Source of the DNA: an uncultured Eggerthellaceae bacterium
GTDB taxonomy: Bacteria > Actinomycetota > Coriobacteriia > Coriobacteriales > Eggerthellaceae
Direction of reading: 5' to 3'
Length of the DNA: 15,642 nucleotides
Assembly: GCA_910577495.1 (NCBI GenBank)
Contig: CAJTML010000045.1
Location: 1-15,642, forward strand
The stretch's first letter is position 1. Every line of letters begins with the position of its first letter. Shown here piece after piece: positions 5,990 to 12,235 of this stretch. Made by a program: the position numbers and the translations under genes. Below the pieces are notes generated by a model. It worked only from the letters and a program-made list of their open reading frames with translations, made no database searches and was not told the DNA's origin.

Positions 5990-6125
5990 ATAGCACCCTT
6001 GAGCATCGTTGCTTTGCTTGTCTGCAAGAGATAGGGGGGTATACCCTCCCCGGAGTGTAAAGCCCTCCTGGAGTCCCTCGCCCAGGGCTTATCCCCCCGC
6101 TAGTGAAAAATTGTGAAGCTGGGCG
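5990..6125. other. GC-rich palindromic noncoding stretch
   Basis: No credible gene lies here. It is richer in G and C than the rest of the element and holds GGGG/CCCC palindromes around TATA near 6032-6051, and AAGCCCT (6059-6066 region) pairing with AGGGCTT (6084-6090). It is the 3' untranslated part of the leftward pair, between their stop and the terminator. It could be an RNA structure, a protein-binding site, or nothing. Confidence 0.4.
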
Positions 6126-6392
6126 CTAGTTGTGTAACAGGTCAAGCACTGCATAGAGGTTCAAACGCTCGTTACTGTTAAGGGTTTTAAGGAGCGAGGC
6201 GGCCGATACCCTTGCATCTTCATTCTCTAGCGAATCAACAAGAAAGTCATTGAAGATATATGACATTGAGCACACTTCTTGAGCCTGGAGCACAATATAT
6301 GAAATCAACTCTAAGGCTTCTTCTGATCCTGGTTCAATCTGTTCTAAGGCTGTTTGTACTGCATCCGCTGTTAAGTAACCGTTGCTAGGCAT
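6126..6392 (-). CDS. Small acidic protein of unknown function
   Basis: An 88-aa acidic, mainly helical protein with no cysteine cluster, membrane segment or motif I recognise. AAGGAGG is placed six bases before its ATG, a very strong ribosome site, and its start overlaps the end of the upstream gene by 8 bases, so the two are probably made in a fixed ratio. It ends 150 bases before a leftward terminator. Paired with a cysteine-rich partner and a divergent HTH gene it could belong to a toxin-antitoxin-like, defence or phage-interference unit, but the sequence itself does not show this. Confidence 0.75.
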   Translation of the reverse strand: MPSNGYLTADAVQTALEQIEPGSEEALELISYIVLQAQEVCSMSYIFNDFLVDSLENEDARVSAASLLKTLNSNERLNLYAVLDLLHN

Positions 6393-6603
6393 TTAAGGCC
6401 TCCTTATACGTTTCCAATAGTCCGCACATGTCCATAAGTGCAATAGCCCTGCAACTTGCTGGGCGTAGTTTCATGCACATACAGCCGCAACACTCATGAG
6501 GCGAACGCCCGAAGTGTGCGCACGTTTCAGAGATAGGCATATCCGCAAACCGGATAACTTCTTTGATCCATAGGTTGTCGCTGCTGGTTCGTGTTCGTAG
6601 CAT
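6385..6603 (-). CDS. Small cysteine-rich protein of unknown function
   Basis: A 72-aa protein with nine possible metal ligands in its middle: C28, H30, H36, C38, C39, C41, C43, C51 and C60, within CAHFGRSPHECCGCMCM and the following residues. This density suggests zinc or iron-sulfur binding, or disulfides. The N-terminus is basic. AAAGGAGG lies six bases before the ATG. It is the first gene of the leftward pair and is divergent from the HTH gene at 6741, sharing a 137-base control region with two operators. No family is recognised. Confidence 0.75.
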   Translation of the reverse strand: MLRTRTSSDNLWIKEVIRFADMPISETCAHFGRSPHECCGCMCMKLRPASCRAIALMDMCGLLETYKEALNA

Positions 6604-6648
6604 ATAACGCCTCCTTTGATTGCGTTGGTGATTGCTCTATATCCAATA

Positions 6649-6692
6649 TAAACAACTACGGTTGTTCATATATGAATAATTATAGTTATTCA
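6649..6692. promoter_or_regulatory. Two tandem 20-bp palindromic operators
   Basis: TAAACAACTACGGTTGTTCA (6649-6668) and TGAATAATTATAGTTATTCA (6673-6692) share the pattern T-R-AA-Y-AA-Y-TA-Y-R-GTT-R-TTCA, and each is itself an inverted repeat (arms AACAA/TTGTT and GAATAA/TTATTC). They are 24 bases apart centre to centre, slightly over two helical turns, so two dimers could bind on one face. The second covers the -35 box of the rightward promoter. The HTH product of the next gene is the likely binder. Confidence 0.75.
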
Positions 6693-6717
6693 CAATTAAC
6701 ACACATTGTTGTAATAT
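6689..6717 (+). promoter_or_regulatory. Promoter of the HTH gene
   Basis: TTCACA (6689-6694) and TAATAT (6712-6717) are separated by 17 bases. Transcription would start near 6724, with GAAAGGAGG then the ATG at 6741. The -35 box overlaps the second operator, which suggests autorepression. Confidence 0.7.
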
Positions 6718-6740
6718 GCTGAAAACAGAAAGGAGGCACC

Positions 6741-6971
6741 ATGGACACAAACAGTGCTTTGCGTTTTCTCGTGGAAGCTTCAAACAAGAGCCAGCGCGCT
6801 ATTTCACAAGAGATTGGAAGGTCTCCAACATGGTTGACAACCACGCTTCAGCGTAAGGGCAGTTCTGAGTGCTCTACTGTTTCAAGGATTGCCGGTGTTT
6901 GCGGCTATTCGTTGGTTCTTGTGCCGTCTGATGACATTCCTGACAACGCTATTGTTATTGATGTTTCATAG
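6741..6971 (+). CDS. XRE-like helix-turn-helix protein
   Basis: A 76-aa protein. Residues 10-55 (LVEASNKSQRAISQEIGRSPTWLTTTLQRKGSSECSTVSRIAGVCGY) form a Cro/CI-like HTH: SQRAISQEIGRSPTWLTTTL is the turn with its recognition helix. The C-terminal 20 residues (SLVLVPSDDIPDNAIVIDVS) look like a short beta part, perhaps for dimers or a partner. AGGAGG is seven bases before ATGG. It is divergent from the two small leftward genes and has paired operators in between, so it probably represses both directions, as antitoxin or cargo-control genes do. Its product is unlike the XRE regulator at 2932. Confidence 0.82.
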   Translation: MDTNSALRFLVEASNKSQRAISQEIGRSPTWLTTTLQRKGSSECSTVSRIAGVCGYSLVLVPSDDIPDNAIVIDVS

Positions 6972-7053
6972 GTGGTGCAGGTCACCTATACGCGCGTCCG
7001 CTTAGCTTAAGGCGCTTGTTTCTTGATCAAATATAGAGTTATCGGACATGACC

Positions 7054-7062
7054 TGATATACT
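7054..7062 (+). promoter_or_regulatory. Extended -10 promoter ahead of the putative RNA
   Basis: TGATATACT is an extended -10 (TG-n-TATACT) and there is no good -35 box at the usual distance. A start near 7069 would put the first base at the foot of the first hairpin. Confidence 0.5.
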
Positions 7063-7068
7063 GCTTAG

Positions 7069-7220
7069 AGCGAAGACACCCCCCCGTCTGAATAAGAAGG
7101 GCAATGGGAATTTTCGCTTGCCGAAGAAAGCCTGGATTAAGTCTCGGGGCAATCCTTCGGCAATATTTAAGAGCCGCTAGCGCGCCAGGCGGTGTTCCTG
7201 GAACGACCTTGCGGCTCTTA
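7069..7220 (+). ncRNA. Putative structured small RNA with three hairpins
   Basis: No credible reading frame covers this stretch, but it folds into three adjacent stems. Stem 1 pairs 7069-7076 with 7111-7118 (8 bp, one G-U). Stem 2 pairs 7118-7126 with 7155-7163 (9 bp, TTGCCGAAG/CTTCGGCAA) with an inner GCCT/GGGC stem. Stem 3 pairs 7168-7177 with 7211-7220 (10 bp, TAAGAGCCGC/GCGGCTCTTA) with an inner CCAGG/CCTGG stem (7185-7189/7197-7201). An extended -10 box lies just ahead. No T run follows stem 3, so the 3' end is unclear. I do not recognise a known family. The strand is taken from the promoter; the stems alone would fit either strand. Confidence 0.55.
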
Positions 7221-7278
7221 GTCTCTCATGGTGCAGGTCTATAGGTGTTCTGACGCTAATACTTGAAGCTTTCTACGA

Positions 7279-7298
7279 AGGACACAATCAGGACACAA
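7279..7298 (+). repeat. Tandem AGGACACAA pair, probable integrase arm sites (right)
   Basis: These 20 bases are identical to 570-589 near attL. In the excised circle both pairs would stand in the same orientation on the two sides of the core, 109 and 67 bases away from it. This is the arrangement of arm-type sites of a tyrosine integrase. Confidence 0.75.
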
Positions 7299-7347
7299 CG
7301 CACACAAACCTTGAGTGATACAGCGTTACTTACTTGCATGAACCGTT

Positions 7348-7367
7348 AGCAGATAATCGCAGTTAAA
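7348..7367 (+). repeat. Inverted partner of the site upstream of int
   Basis: AGCAGATAATCGC followed by AGTTAAA; the same sequence with one inserted base is found on the minus strand at 1900-1920. It sits between the right arm sites and attR, where excisionase or host-factor sites are usually found. Confidence 0.5.
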
Positions 7368-7388
7368 AGCATATAAACGCATATAACC

Positions 7389-7406
7389 CCAGGTCAAAAG
7401 CTAAAA
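7389..7406 (+). repeat. 18-bp repeat abutting attR
   Basis: CCAGGTCAAAAGCTAAAA here matches 510-527 (CCAGGTCAGAACCTAAAA) in 16 of 18 bases. In the circular form the two would flank the 46-bp core in the same orientation. The left copy is also part of the tRNA terminator. Confidence 0.5.
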
Positions 7407-7452
7407 TTGACACGGTAGGGGTCACAAGTTCAAATCTTGTATCGCCCACCAT
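7407..7452 (+). repeat. attR core (46-bp direct repeat, right copy; tRNA-Val 3' fragment)
   Basis: Identical to 458-503. It contains the anticodon loop, variable region, T arm, acceptor 3' strand and CCA, but the upstream half of a tRNA is absent, so it is not a gene. It marks the right end of the element and the start of chromosomal sequence. Confidence 0.96.
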
Positions 7453-7464
7453 TTGTTTTACCTG

Positions 7465-7498
7465 ATCAGCGGTCATTTTTATTGGCCGCTGATTTTTT
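7465..7498 (+). terminator. Original chromosomal terminator of tRNA-Val
   Basis: ATCAGCGGTC (7465-7474) pairs with GGCCGCTGAT (7484-7493), 10 bp with one G-U and a 9-base loop, followed by a T run to 7498. It lies 12 bases beyond the attR core, where the tRNA terminator stood before integration. A-rich flanking on the other strand is weak, so it is mainly rightward. The stretch 6972-7553 has no protein gene; it holds the putative RNA, the arm sites, attR and this terminator. Confidence 0.8.
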
Positions 7499-7553
7499 AT
7501 ACAAGGGGCATCTGCCACCAAAATGCCGCAATCCTGCCACAATCGGCGCTCAA

Positions 7554-8462
7554 TCAGCGCGCGAACAGCTCGTATCCTTCGTCTGACACGATGAGGCGCG
7601 CAGCCTCGTGATCAACGTAGGCAGTAAACGGTGTGGTCAGCCTGGTTGGTTCGCCATCATATTGAATCTCAAGGGGCGGATCGGATTCTACATGCACCAC
7701 TTTTGCGCGCAGAATCTCAAGTGCGTCTCCGCGATCAGGAAAATCTCCATCACGATCCAAAAAGCCTGCAATCACGGCAGGGATCAGCCCAAAAGCGTTA
7801 TGCGCTTTTAAGATCATCACGTCAAAATAGCCATCGCAGGGTTCATTGGTGTGCGTGAGTGCTATATCAAACTGGATCTTCGAGAAGTTAACCACCAAGA
7901 CGCCAACGCCTTCGCGCTCAATAGTTTCGCCATCCAAGGTAAGTTTAAAGTGCGCTTTTTGCGGAAGAGCATTAGCCACGGCAGCTGAAAAGTATGCCAT
8001 CGGTCCCATGAGGCGTTTGTTGGGTGCTGCATCATGCATGATAGTAGCGTCATAGCCTGCACCAGCCATAATGCCAAACCCATGGCGAAAACCATCAACC
8101 TCAATAACGCCCAAATCAAAATCAAGCGTTTGTCCGTCGCGCACAAGTTGAGCCAGTGCATGAGGCTCATGGGGTTGATTGAGGTTGAGCGTCAACAAAT
8201 TCGCCGTGCCTGCTGGGAAGGGCAAGATGGGGATGTTGGTGTGCGAAAGCTGCGAGCACACGGTTGACACCGTGCCGTCGCCGCCACTTGCAACAACCGC
8301 GTCAAACTCATAGACATCTTTAAGCAGCGAGGCAATCTGGGTGGTACCATCGGTGTTGCGAATGCAGACCTCATCACCGTCACCTGAAAATGAGCGGACG
8401 AAGTCATAAATTGCGCCTTCACCGAAGCCTGAGGCTAGGTTGTTAATGATGAGTAGCTTCAC
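7554..8462 (-). CDS. Diacylglycerol kinase-family lipid kinase (YegS/DgkB-like)
   Basis: A 302-aa protein with GTG start; AGGTGA lies four bases upstream. The family phosphorylates diacylglycerol or related lipids with ATP at the membrane face. The nucleotide-binding signature GGDGTV is at residues 60-65 (VVASGGDGTVSTV) and PAGTAN at 83-88. Conserved GFGIMAGAGYDATIM follows at 128-142, and the catalytic-type DGE at 269-271 is within IQYDGEPT. Length is typical for YegS/BmrU/DgkB proteins. The GTG is supported because the alternative downstream starts would cut the first beta strand (LLIINNLASG). The exact lipid cannot be told from sequence. It is divergent from rnd across 72 bases, and ends 55 bases from the tRNA terminator. 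Confidence 0.92.
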   Translation of the reverse strand: MKLLIINNLASGFGEGAIYDFVRSFSGDGDEVCIRNTDGTTQIASLLKDVYEFDAVVASGGDGTVSTVCSQLSHTNIPILPFPAGTANLLTLNLNQPHEPHALAQLVRDGQTLDFDLGVIEVDGFRHGFGIMAGAGYDATIMHDAAPNKRLMGPMAYFSAAVANALPQKAHFKLTLDGETIEREGVGVLVVNFSKIQFDIALTHTNEPCDGYFDVMILKAHNAFGLIPAVIAGFLDRDGDFPDRGDALEILRAKVVHVESDPPLEIQYDGEPTRLTTPFTAYVDHEAARLIVSDEGYELFAR

Positions 8463-8534
8463 AGATCACCTTTCGCTTGATATGGTTAAAATGGTACCGC
8501 ATGAGATGAGAAACACAAGACAAGGATTTGAGCG

Positions 8535-9677
8535 TTGTTTATTGTCAGTCAAGAGGAACTTGAAGCGTTTTGTGAGCGTGCGAAAAGCTCAACCATACTT
8601 GCAATAGATACAGAATTTATGCGCGAGAAGACCTATTTCGCGAAGTTGTGCTTAATACAGATGGCAACGGATACGGAATCGGTTTTGATTGATCCTTTCG
8701 CCATGCGTGATCTGGGGGTTTTGGCGCAGCTGCTCACCGATGAGCACATCGTGAAGCTTTTTCATGCCGGCACGCAAGACATTGAAATTTTATATCGCGA
8801 AGTGGGTGTGTTGCCCACGCCGGTGTTCGACACCCAAATTGCTGCCGCGCTTTTGGGTCACACGCAGCAAATTGGCTATGCGGCGCTGGTGCATTCGGTG
8901 TGCGGAGTGACTATCAAAAAGACCGACTCGTATACGGACTGGTCGCGCAGACCGCTCTCTGATTCACAGAAGCAATACGCTCAAAACGACGTGCTGTATT
9001 TAGGTTCGCTCTATGAAAAGATGAGCGAAGAGCTGCGCGAAAAGGGTCGCTTGCAGTGGCTTGAGCGTGATTTTGAAGCGCTGGTTGATCCGACGAAATA
9101 CGAGGTTGATGAGCGCGAACGCTTCCGAAGGCTCAAGCGCGTGTCTTCGCTGTCTCGTCGTCAGTTGGCTGCCGCGCGTGAAGTTGCTGCCTGGCGAGAG
9201 CTGCAAGCGCAAATGCGCGACATTCCTCGCAAGTGGGTTATGACCGATGAGCAGGTGGTAGAGGCATGCAAGCGCGAGGCGCGCACCATTGATGAGTTGT
9301 TTATGGTTCGCGGGCTTTCGGATCGGTTGTCAACCAAAGATGCACGTGAGGTTGCAACGCTTATGAAAGCTGCATTGGATTCTGCGCCGGCAACCTGGCC
9401 TGAGCTTGATAAATGCGGCAAGAGTGAGCCGAATGTTGATATGCAAATTGACCTGATGAGCGCATTGGTGCGTGTGCGCGCGAAGGAAAACGATGTTGCG
9501 TTTCAAACACTGGCAAGCCATGCGGATTTGACGCGCATAGCACGCGGATATAGGACGGATACCGAGCTTTTGCAGGGTTGGCGTGCCCAAATTGTCGGAA
9601 ATGAGCTGATTGAGCTTTTAGAGGGACGCATCACGCTTGGCATTGATGGAACGTCGCTGGTTGTCAACAAGCTTTAA
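8535..9677 (+). CDS. rnd: Ribonuclease D
   Basis: A 380-aa 3'-5' exoribonuclease of the DEDDy family that trims tRNA and other stable RNA 3' ends. Exo I has D25 and E27 (AIDTEFMRE), Exo II D82 (LFHAGTQDIE), Exo III Y148 and D152 (YAQNDV), so all five catalytic residues are present. HRDC domains follow: the first at about 205-285 (LSRRQLAAAREVAAWRELQAQMRDIPRKWVMTDE), and a second, weaker one to the C-terminus. The start is TTG at 8535 with AAGGA eight bases upstream, and the first codons MFIVSQEELEAF match the usual N-terminus. It is on the plus strand and stands alone before the peptidase gene (143-base gap with its own promoter-like sequence). Confidence 0.95.
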   Translation: MFIVSQEELEAFCERAKSSTILAIDTEFMREKTYFAKLCLIQMATDTESVLIDPFAMRDLGVLAQLLTDEHIVKLFHAGTQDIEILYREVGVLPTPVFDTQIAAALLGHTQQIGYAALVHSVCGVTIKKTDSYTDWSRRPLSDSQKQYAQNDVLYLGSLYEKMSEELREKGRLQWLERDFEALVDPTKYEVDERERFRRLKRVSSLSRRQLAAAREVAAWRELQAQMRDIPRKWVMTDEQVVEACKREARTIDELFMVRGLSDRLSTKDAREVATLMKAALDSAPATWPELDKCGKSEPNVDMQIDLMSALVRVRAKENDVAFQTLASHADLTRIARGYRTDTELLQGWRAQIVGNELIELLEGRITLGIDGTSLVVNKL

Positions 9678-9735
9678 GAGTTACGGATGTTTTACGTACC
9701 TTTGTTTGGGTGACCGAGGCGCCCTTCGACATCTT

Positions 9736-9769
9736 TATAATACTGACTAATACACAACGTAACGTTGTG
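9736..9769 (+). promoter_or_regulatory. Promoter -10 box and 17-bp palindrome ahead of the peptidase-xse operon
   Basis: TATAAT at 9736-9741 is a perfect -10 box; no good -35 is seen. Shortly after the expected start, CACAACGT-A-ACGTTGTG at 9753-9769 is a perfect palindrome with a one-base centre. A dimeric repressor bound there would block transcription. The regulator is unknown. Confidence 0.6.
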
Positions 9770-9820
9770 CTGCGGCAATCGAGACCGCGCGCAACAAGGC
9801 TACCGTGAGGAGTGAGTAGC

Positions 9821-10486
9821 ATGAGTTTAGAGTATATCTTGTTGGTTATCGTGCCAACGCTGTTGCTTGGCATGGGGGCGTCAGCTTACGTGAATTCGCA
9901 GTTGAAAAAGTATGCGAAAGTGCCTATTTCAACAGGCATGACGGGTGCTGAATGCGCGCGTGGCATGCTTGCCTACTACAACATTCAGGGAGTTGAAGTG
10001 CGTCCAGGAGGACCGGGTCAAGACTTTTTTGATCCGCGTACCAATACGGTGACGCTCTCGCCTGAGGCATACAATGGCCGCTCAATAACGGCAACTGCTA
10101 CGGCATGTCATGAGGTTGGCCATGCCTATCAGTTTGCCGAGGACTACAAGCCCATGAAGATCCGCGGATCACTGGTGCCTGTGGTGAACATGGCTTCAAA
10201 CGCGTGGATCTTCATTCTTATGCTGGGTATCTTTATGAACATCATTGGCCTAGTTGACGTTGCTATTGTTATGTATGCAATCGTGGTGCTGTTTCAGCTG
10301 GTCACGCTTCCGGTTGAATTTAATGCATCGCGTCGTGCTATGACCTACATGGCAGCAACCGGGCTTCCGCAGTCAGAGCAAACGGGTTCATATAACGTGC
10401 TGCGCGCATGTGCTCTCACGTATGTGGCAGCGGCGCTTTCATCTGCATTACAACTGCTGTGGCTTTTAAATCAGCGCAATGACTAA
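9821..10486 (+). CDS. Membrane zinc metallopeptidase, YugP family
   Basis: A 221-aa integral membrane protein of the Zn_peptidase_2 (YugP-like) family. An N-terminal helix (about 3-22) is followed by a soluble region with the conserved G-x-P/TG-x-x-x-A and V-E-V/D-P-R-TNTVTLS-P-x-AY pattern. The zinc motif HEVGH lies at 97-101 in ACHEVGHAYQ. Two hydrophobic helices follow (about 119-141 and 144-165), then LPVEFNASRRA, the conserved glutamate region at 163-172 that may supply the third metal ligand, and a last helix (195-217). The start was taken at 9821 because AGGAG (9808-9812) is eight bases upstream; GTG at 9812 would overlap that site. The 3' end overlaps xseA by 8 bases. Physiological substrates are unknown. 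Confidence 0.9.
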   Translation: MSLEYILLVIVPTLLLGMGASAYVNSQLKKYAKVPISTGMTGAECARGMLAYYNIQGVEVRPGGPGQDFFDPRTNTVTLSPEAYNGRSITATATACHEVGHAYQFAEDYKPMKIRGSLVPVVNMASNAWIFILMLGIFMNIIGLVDVAIVMYAIVVLFQLVTLPVEFNASRRAMTYMAATGLPQSEQTGSYNVLRACALTYVAAALSSALQLLWLLNQRND

Positions 10487-11918
10487 TTTCGAGCAACAAG
10501 AAACTGCGCCCCTTTCTGTTTCTGCCGCCATGGCGCGGGCGAAGGGCGCGCTTGAACAGGTAACCGTGAAGCTGGTGGGCGAGATCTCCGAGCTCTCCAT
10601 CAAGCCGGGATATAAAGCGGCCTATTTTACTGTGAAAGACCAGAGTGCATCACTTCCGTGCATGATGTGGAACAACCGCTACGCTGCATCGGGAGTGGAG
10701 CTTACCGTTGGACAGCTGGTAGAGCTGACGGGGCGCTTTACGTTATATGCGGCGAAGGGTCGCATGAACTTCGACGTGTTTTCAATAGCGCTGGCGGGTG
10801 AGGGCAACCTGCGCTTGCAGGTTGCCAATTTGGCGAAAAAGCTTGAGGCTGAAGGGCTCATGAATCCCGCCCGGAGGCGTCCGCTGCCCGTGTTTCCTGA
10901 TGTGGTTGGCGTAGTGACATCTCCGCGTGGTGCGGTTATTCATGACATCTTACGCACCATGCGTCGTCGCTTTCCGCTGGCACGCATTGTTTTTGCTGGT
11001 GTGCCCGTTGAGGGTGCACAGGCATCACAAGCACTCATTGCGGGCATGCGTTGTGTGGTGGAAGCAGGCGCTGAGCTGGTTATTATGGGTCGCGGCGGTG
11101 GCTCGTTTGAAGACTATATGCCCTTTAATGATGAACAGCTGGCTCGCGCTATTGCTGCCTGTCCGGTTCCCGTGGTGACTGGTATTGGGCATGAGCCTGA
11201 TACCACCATTGCTGATATGGTTTCTGATGTGCGCGCAAGCACGCCGACTGCGGCTGCGGAGGCGGTTACGCCTGCTCGTGAGAGTTTGGATGAACTGTTC
11301 GCCGCGCGTGAAGCGGCTTTGTTTGGTGCGCTTGAGCGGAAGTTGGATCGGGCAGCGTTGCAACTTGAACACTATGCAAACCGCCCACTGTTTGCTGATT
11401 CCCATGTGTTGTTGGCTAATCAGGCGCAGGCGCTTGACTTTGCAAGCGACCGCTTGATGCGCGCAATTCCTGACAATTTGGCACGCGATGGGCAAGCGCT
11501 TGATCATGTGGCACAGCGCTTAGCGCGTTTGATGCCAGAACAGCTAGAGCGCGGCACCTCTACGGTGGTGCGCTTGCAGGAGCGCTTAGCGTATGCCTTA
11601 GGCCATGCTGGGGATGCACAACGGGTCCAACTTAACCGTTTTACGGAGCGTATGAAACTGCGTGCAGCTTCACTCTTGATGCCCTTTGACCAGGAGCTTT
11701 CACTTGGAGCTGCCCGACTGCATGACTTGTCTCCACTGACTGTTTTAAGCCGAGGCTATGCGGTAGCACGCACACAAGAGGGCGAAGTGATTCGCAATGT
11801 TGAAGGCGTGTCAGCCGGACAGGATGTTCGCGTGATGGTAGCGAATGGTGAACTTGATTGTACGGTCGTGGATGTTCGACATATTGATACTGCAATAACG
11901 ACGCTGGAGGATGAATAA
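10479..11918 (+). CDS. xseA: Exodeoxyribonuclease VII large subunit
   Basis: A 479-aa catalytic subunit of the single-strand-specific ExoVII, which degrades single-stranded DNA into oligonucleotides and acts in mismatch and crosslink repair. An N-terminal OB-fold (about 12-105, including GEISELSIKPGYKAAYFTVKD) binds DNA. The catalytic domain follows with SPRGAVIHD at 148-156, GRGGGSFED at 204-212, GIGHEPDTTIAD at 235-246 and ASTPTAAAE at 253-261, all conserved in the family. A long coiled coil (about 265-420) for binding XseB copies and a C-terminal LSRGYAV strand complete it. It overlaps the upstream peptidase gene by 8 bases and lacks a clear ribosome site, suggesting coupled translation. 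The last base of its stop overlaps the first of xseB (TAATG). Confidence 0.97.
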   Translation: MTNFEQQETAPLSVSAAMARAKGALEQVTVKLVGEISELSIKPGYKAAYFTVKDQSASLPCMMWNNRYAASGVELTVGQLVELTGRFTLYAAKGRMNFDVFSIALAGEGNLRLQVANLAKKLEAEGLMNPARRRPLPVFPDVVGVVTSPRGAVIHDILRTMRRRFPLARIVFAGVPVEGAQASQALIAGMRCVVEAGAELVIMGRGGGSFEDYMPFNDEQLARAIAACPVPVVTGIGHEPDTTIADMVSDVRASTPTAAAEAVTPARESLDELFAAREAALFGALERKLDRAALQLEHYANRPLFADSHVLLANQAQALDFASDRLMRAIPDNLARDGQALDHVAQRLARLMPEQLERGTSTVVRLQERLAYALGHAGDAQRVQLNRFTERMKLRAASLLMPFDQELSLGAARLHDLSPLTVLSRGYAVARTQEGEVIRNVEGVSAGQDVRVMVANGELDCTVVDVRHIDTAITTLEDE

Positions 11919-12172
11919 TGGCAGATTCGCAATTTGTACCGGTTGAGACTATGACGTTTCGCCAGGCTATGGCAGAGCTGGATACTATTATGTCTACGCT
12001 TGAGTCAAATACCCTTGAGCTTGAGGATAGTTTGCGCGCGTATGAGCGTGGTGTTGAGCTGCTGCGAGCGCTCAAGGGCAGACTCAACGATGCTCAGCAA
12101 AAGGTGGATGTGCTCATGGGTGAGCTGGTAGAAGAGCCCACTGATGAGGCGCGCGACACAACGCTTTCGTAA
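11918..12172 (+). CDS. xseB: Exodeoxyribonuclease VII small subunit
   Basis: An 84-aa small subunit that coats the coiled coil of XseA and is needed for stability and activity. The pattern TFRQAMAELDTIMSTLESNTLELEDSLRAYERGVELLRALKGRLNDAQQKVDVL matches the two-helix family signature (ELE..-x-LE-x-x-x-L-x-LE-x-SL-x-x-YE-x-G-x-x-L). GGAGG lies eight bases before the ATG, which overlaps the xseA stop by one base, the usual arrangement in this operon. The protein is the common length. It is followed by a hairpin-rich stretch before ackA. Confidence 0.96.
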   Translation: MADSQFVPVETMTFRQAMAELDTIMSTLESNTLELEDSLRAYERGVELLRALKGRLNDAQQKVDVLMGELVEEPTDEARDTTLS

Positions 12173-12181
12173 GCAGCGCCA

Positions 12182-12235
12182 CTTGCCGAATTTTGTCTGA
12201 ACTGGTTTTCGGTAAGCGGGGCGCCGCTTGCCGAA
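12182..12235 (+). promoter_or_regulatory. Competing hairpins between xseB and ackA
   Basis: CTTGCCGAA appears at 12182-12190 and 12227-12235, and its complement TTCGGTAAG at 12208-12216 between them. The complement can pair with the first copy (9 bp) or, extended to 12208-12219/12224-12235, with the second (12 bp, one G-U, 4-base loop GGCG). Only one can form at a time. No T run follows, so a simple terminator is doubtful. It may stop or protect the xse transcript, or modulate read-through to ackA. Confidence 0.55.

Larger units (their letters stand above)
6973..7247. repeat. Repeat pair flanking the RNA region
   Basis: TGGTGCAGGTC occurs at 6973-6983 and again at 7229-7239 in the same orientation. 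Next to them CACCTATA (6983-6990) and TATAGGTG (7240-7247) are inverted. Together they bracket the putative RNA. They may be protein-binding sites or trace of an insertion. Confidence 0.35.

Noticed and set aside
7407..7435. A promoter made of TTGACA in the attR core and TCAAAT 17 bases on
   Set aside because: These bases are the anticodon loop and T arm of a tRNA; the -10 match is poor and no gene follows in that direction.
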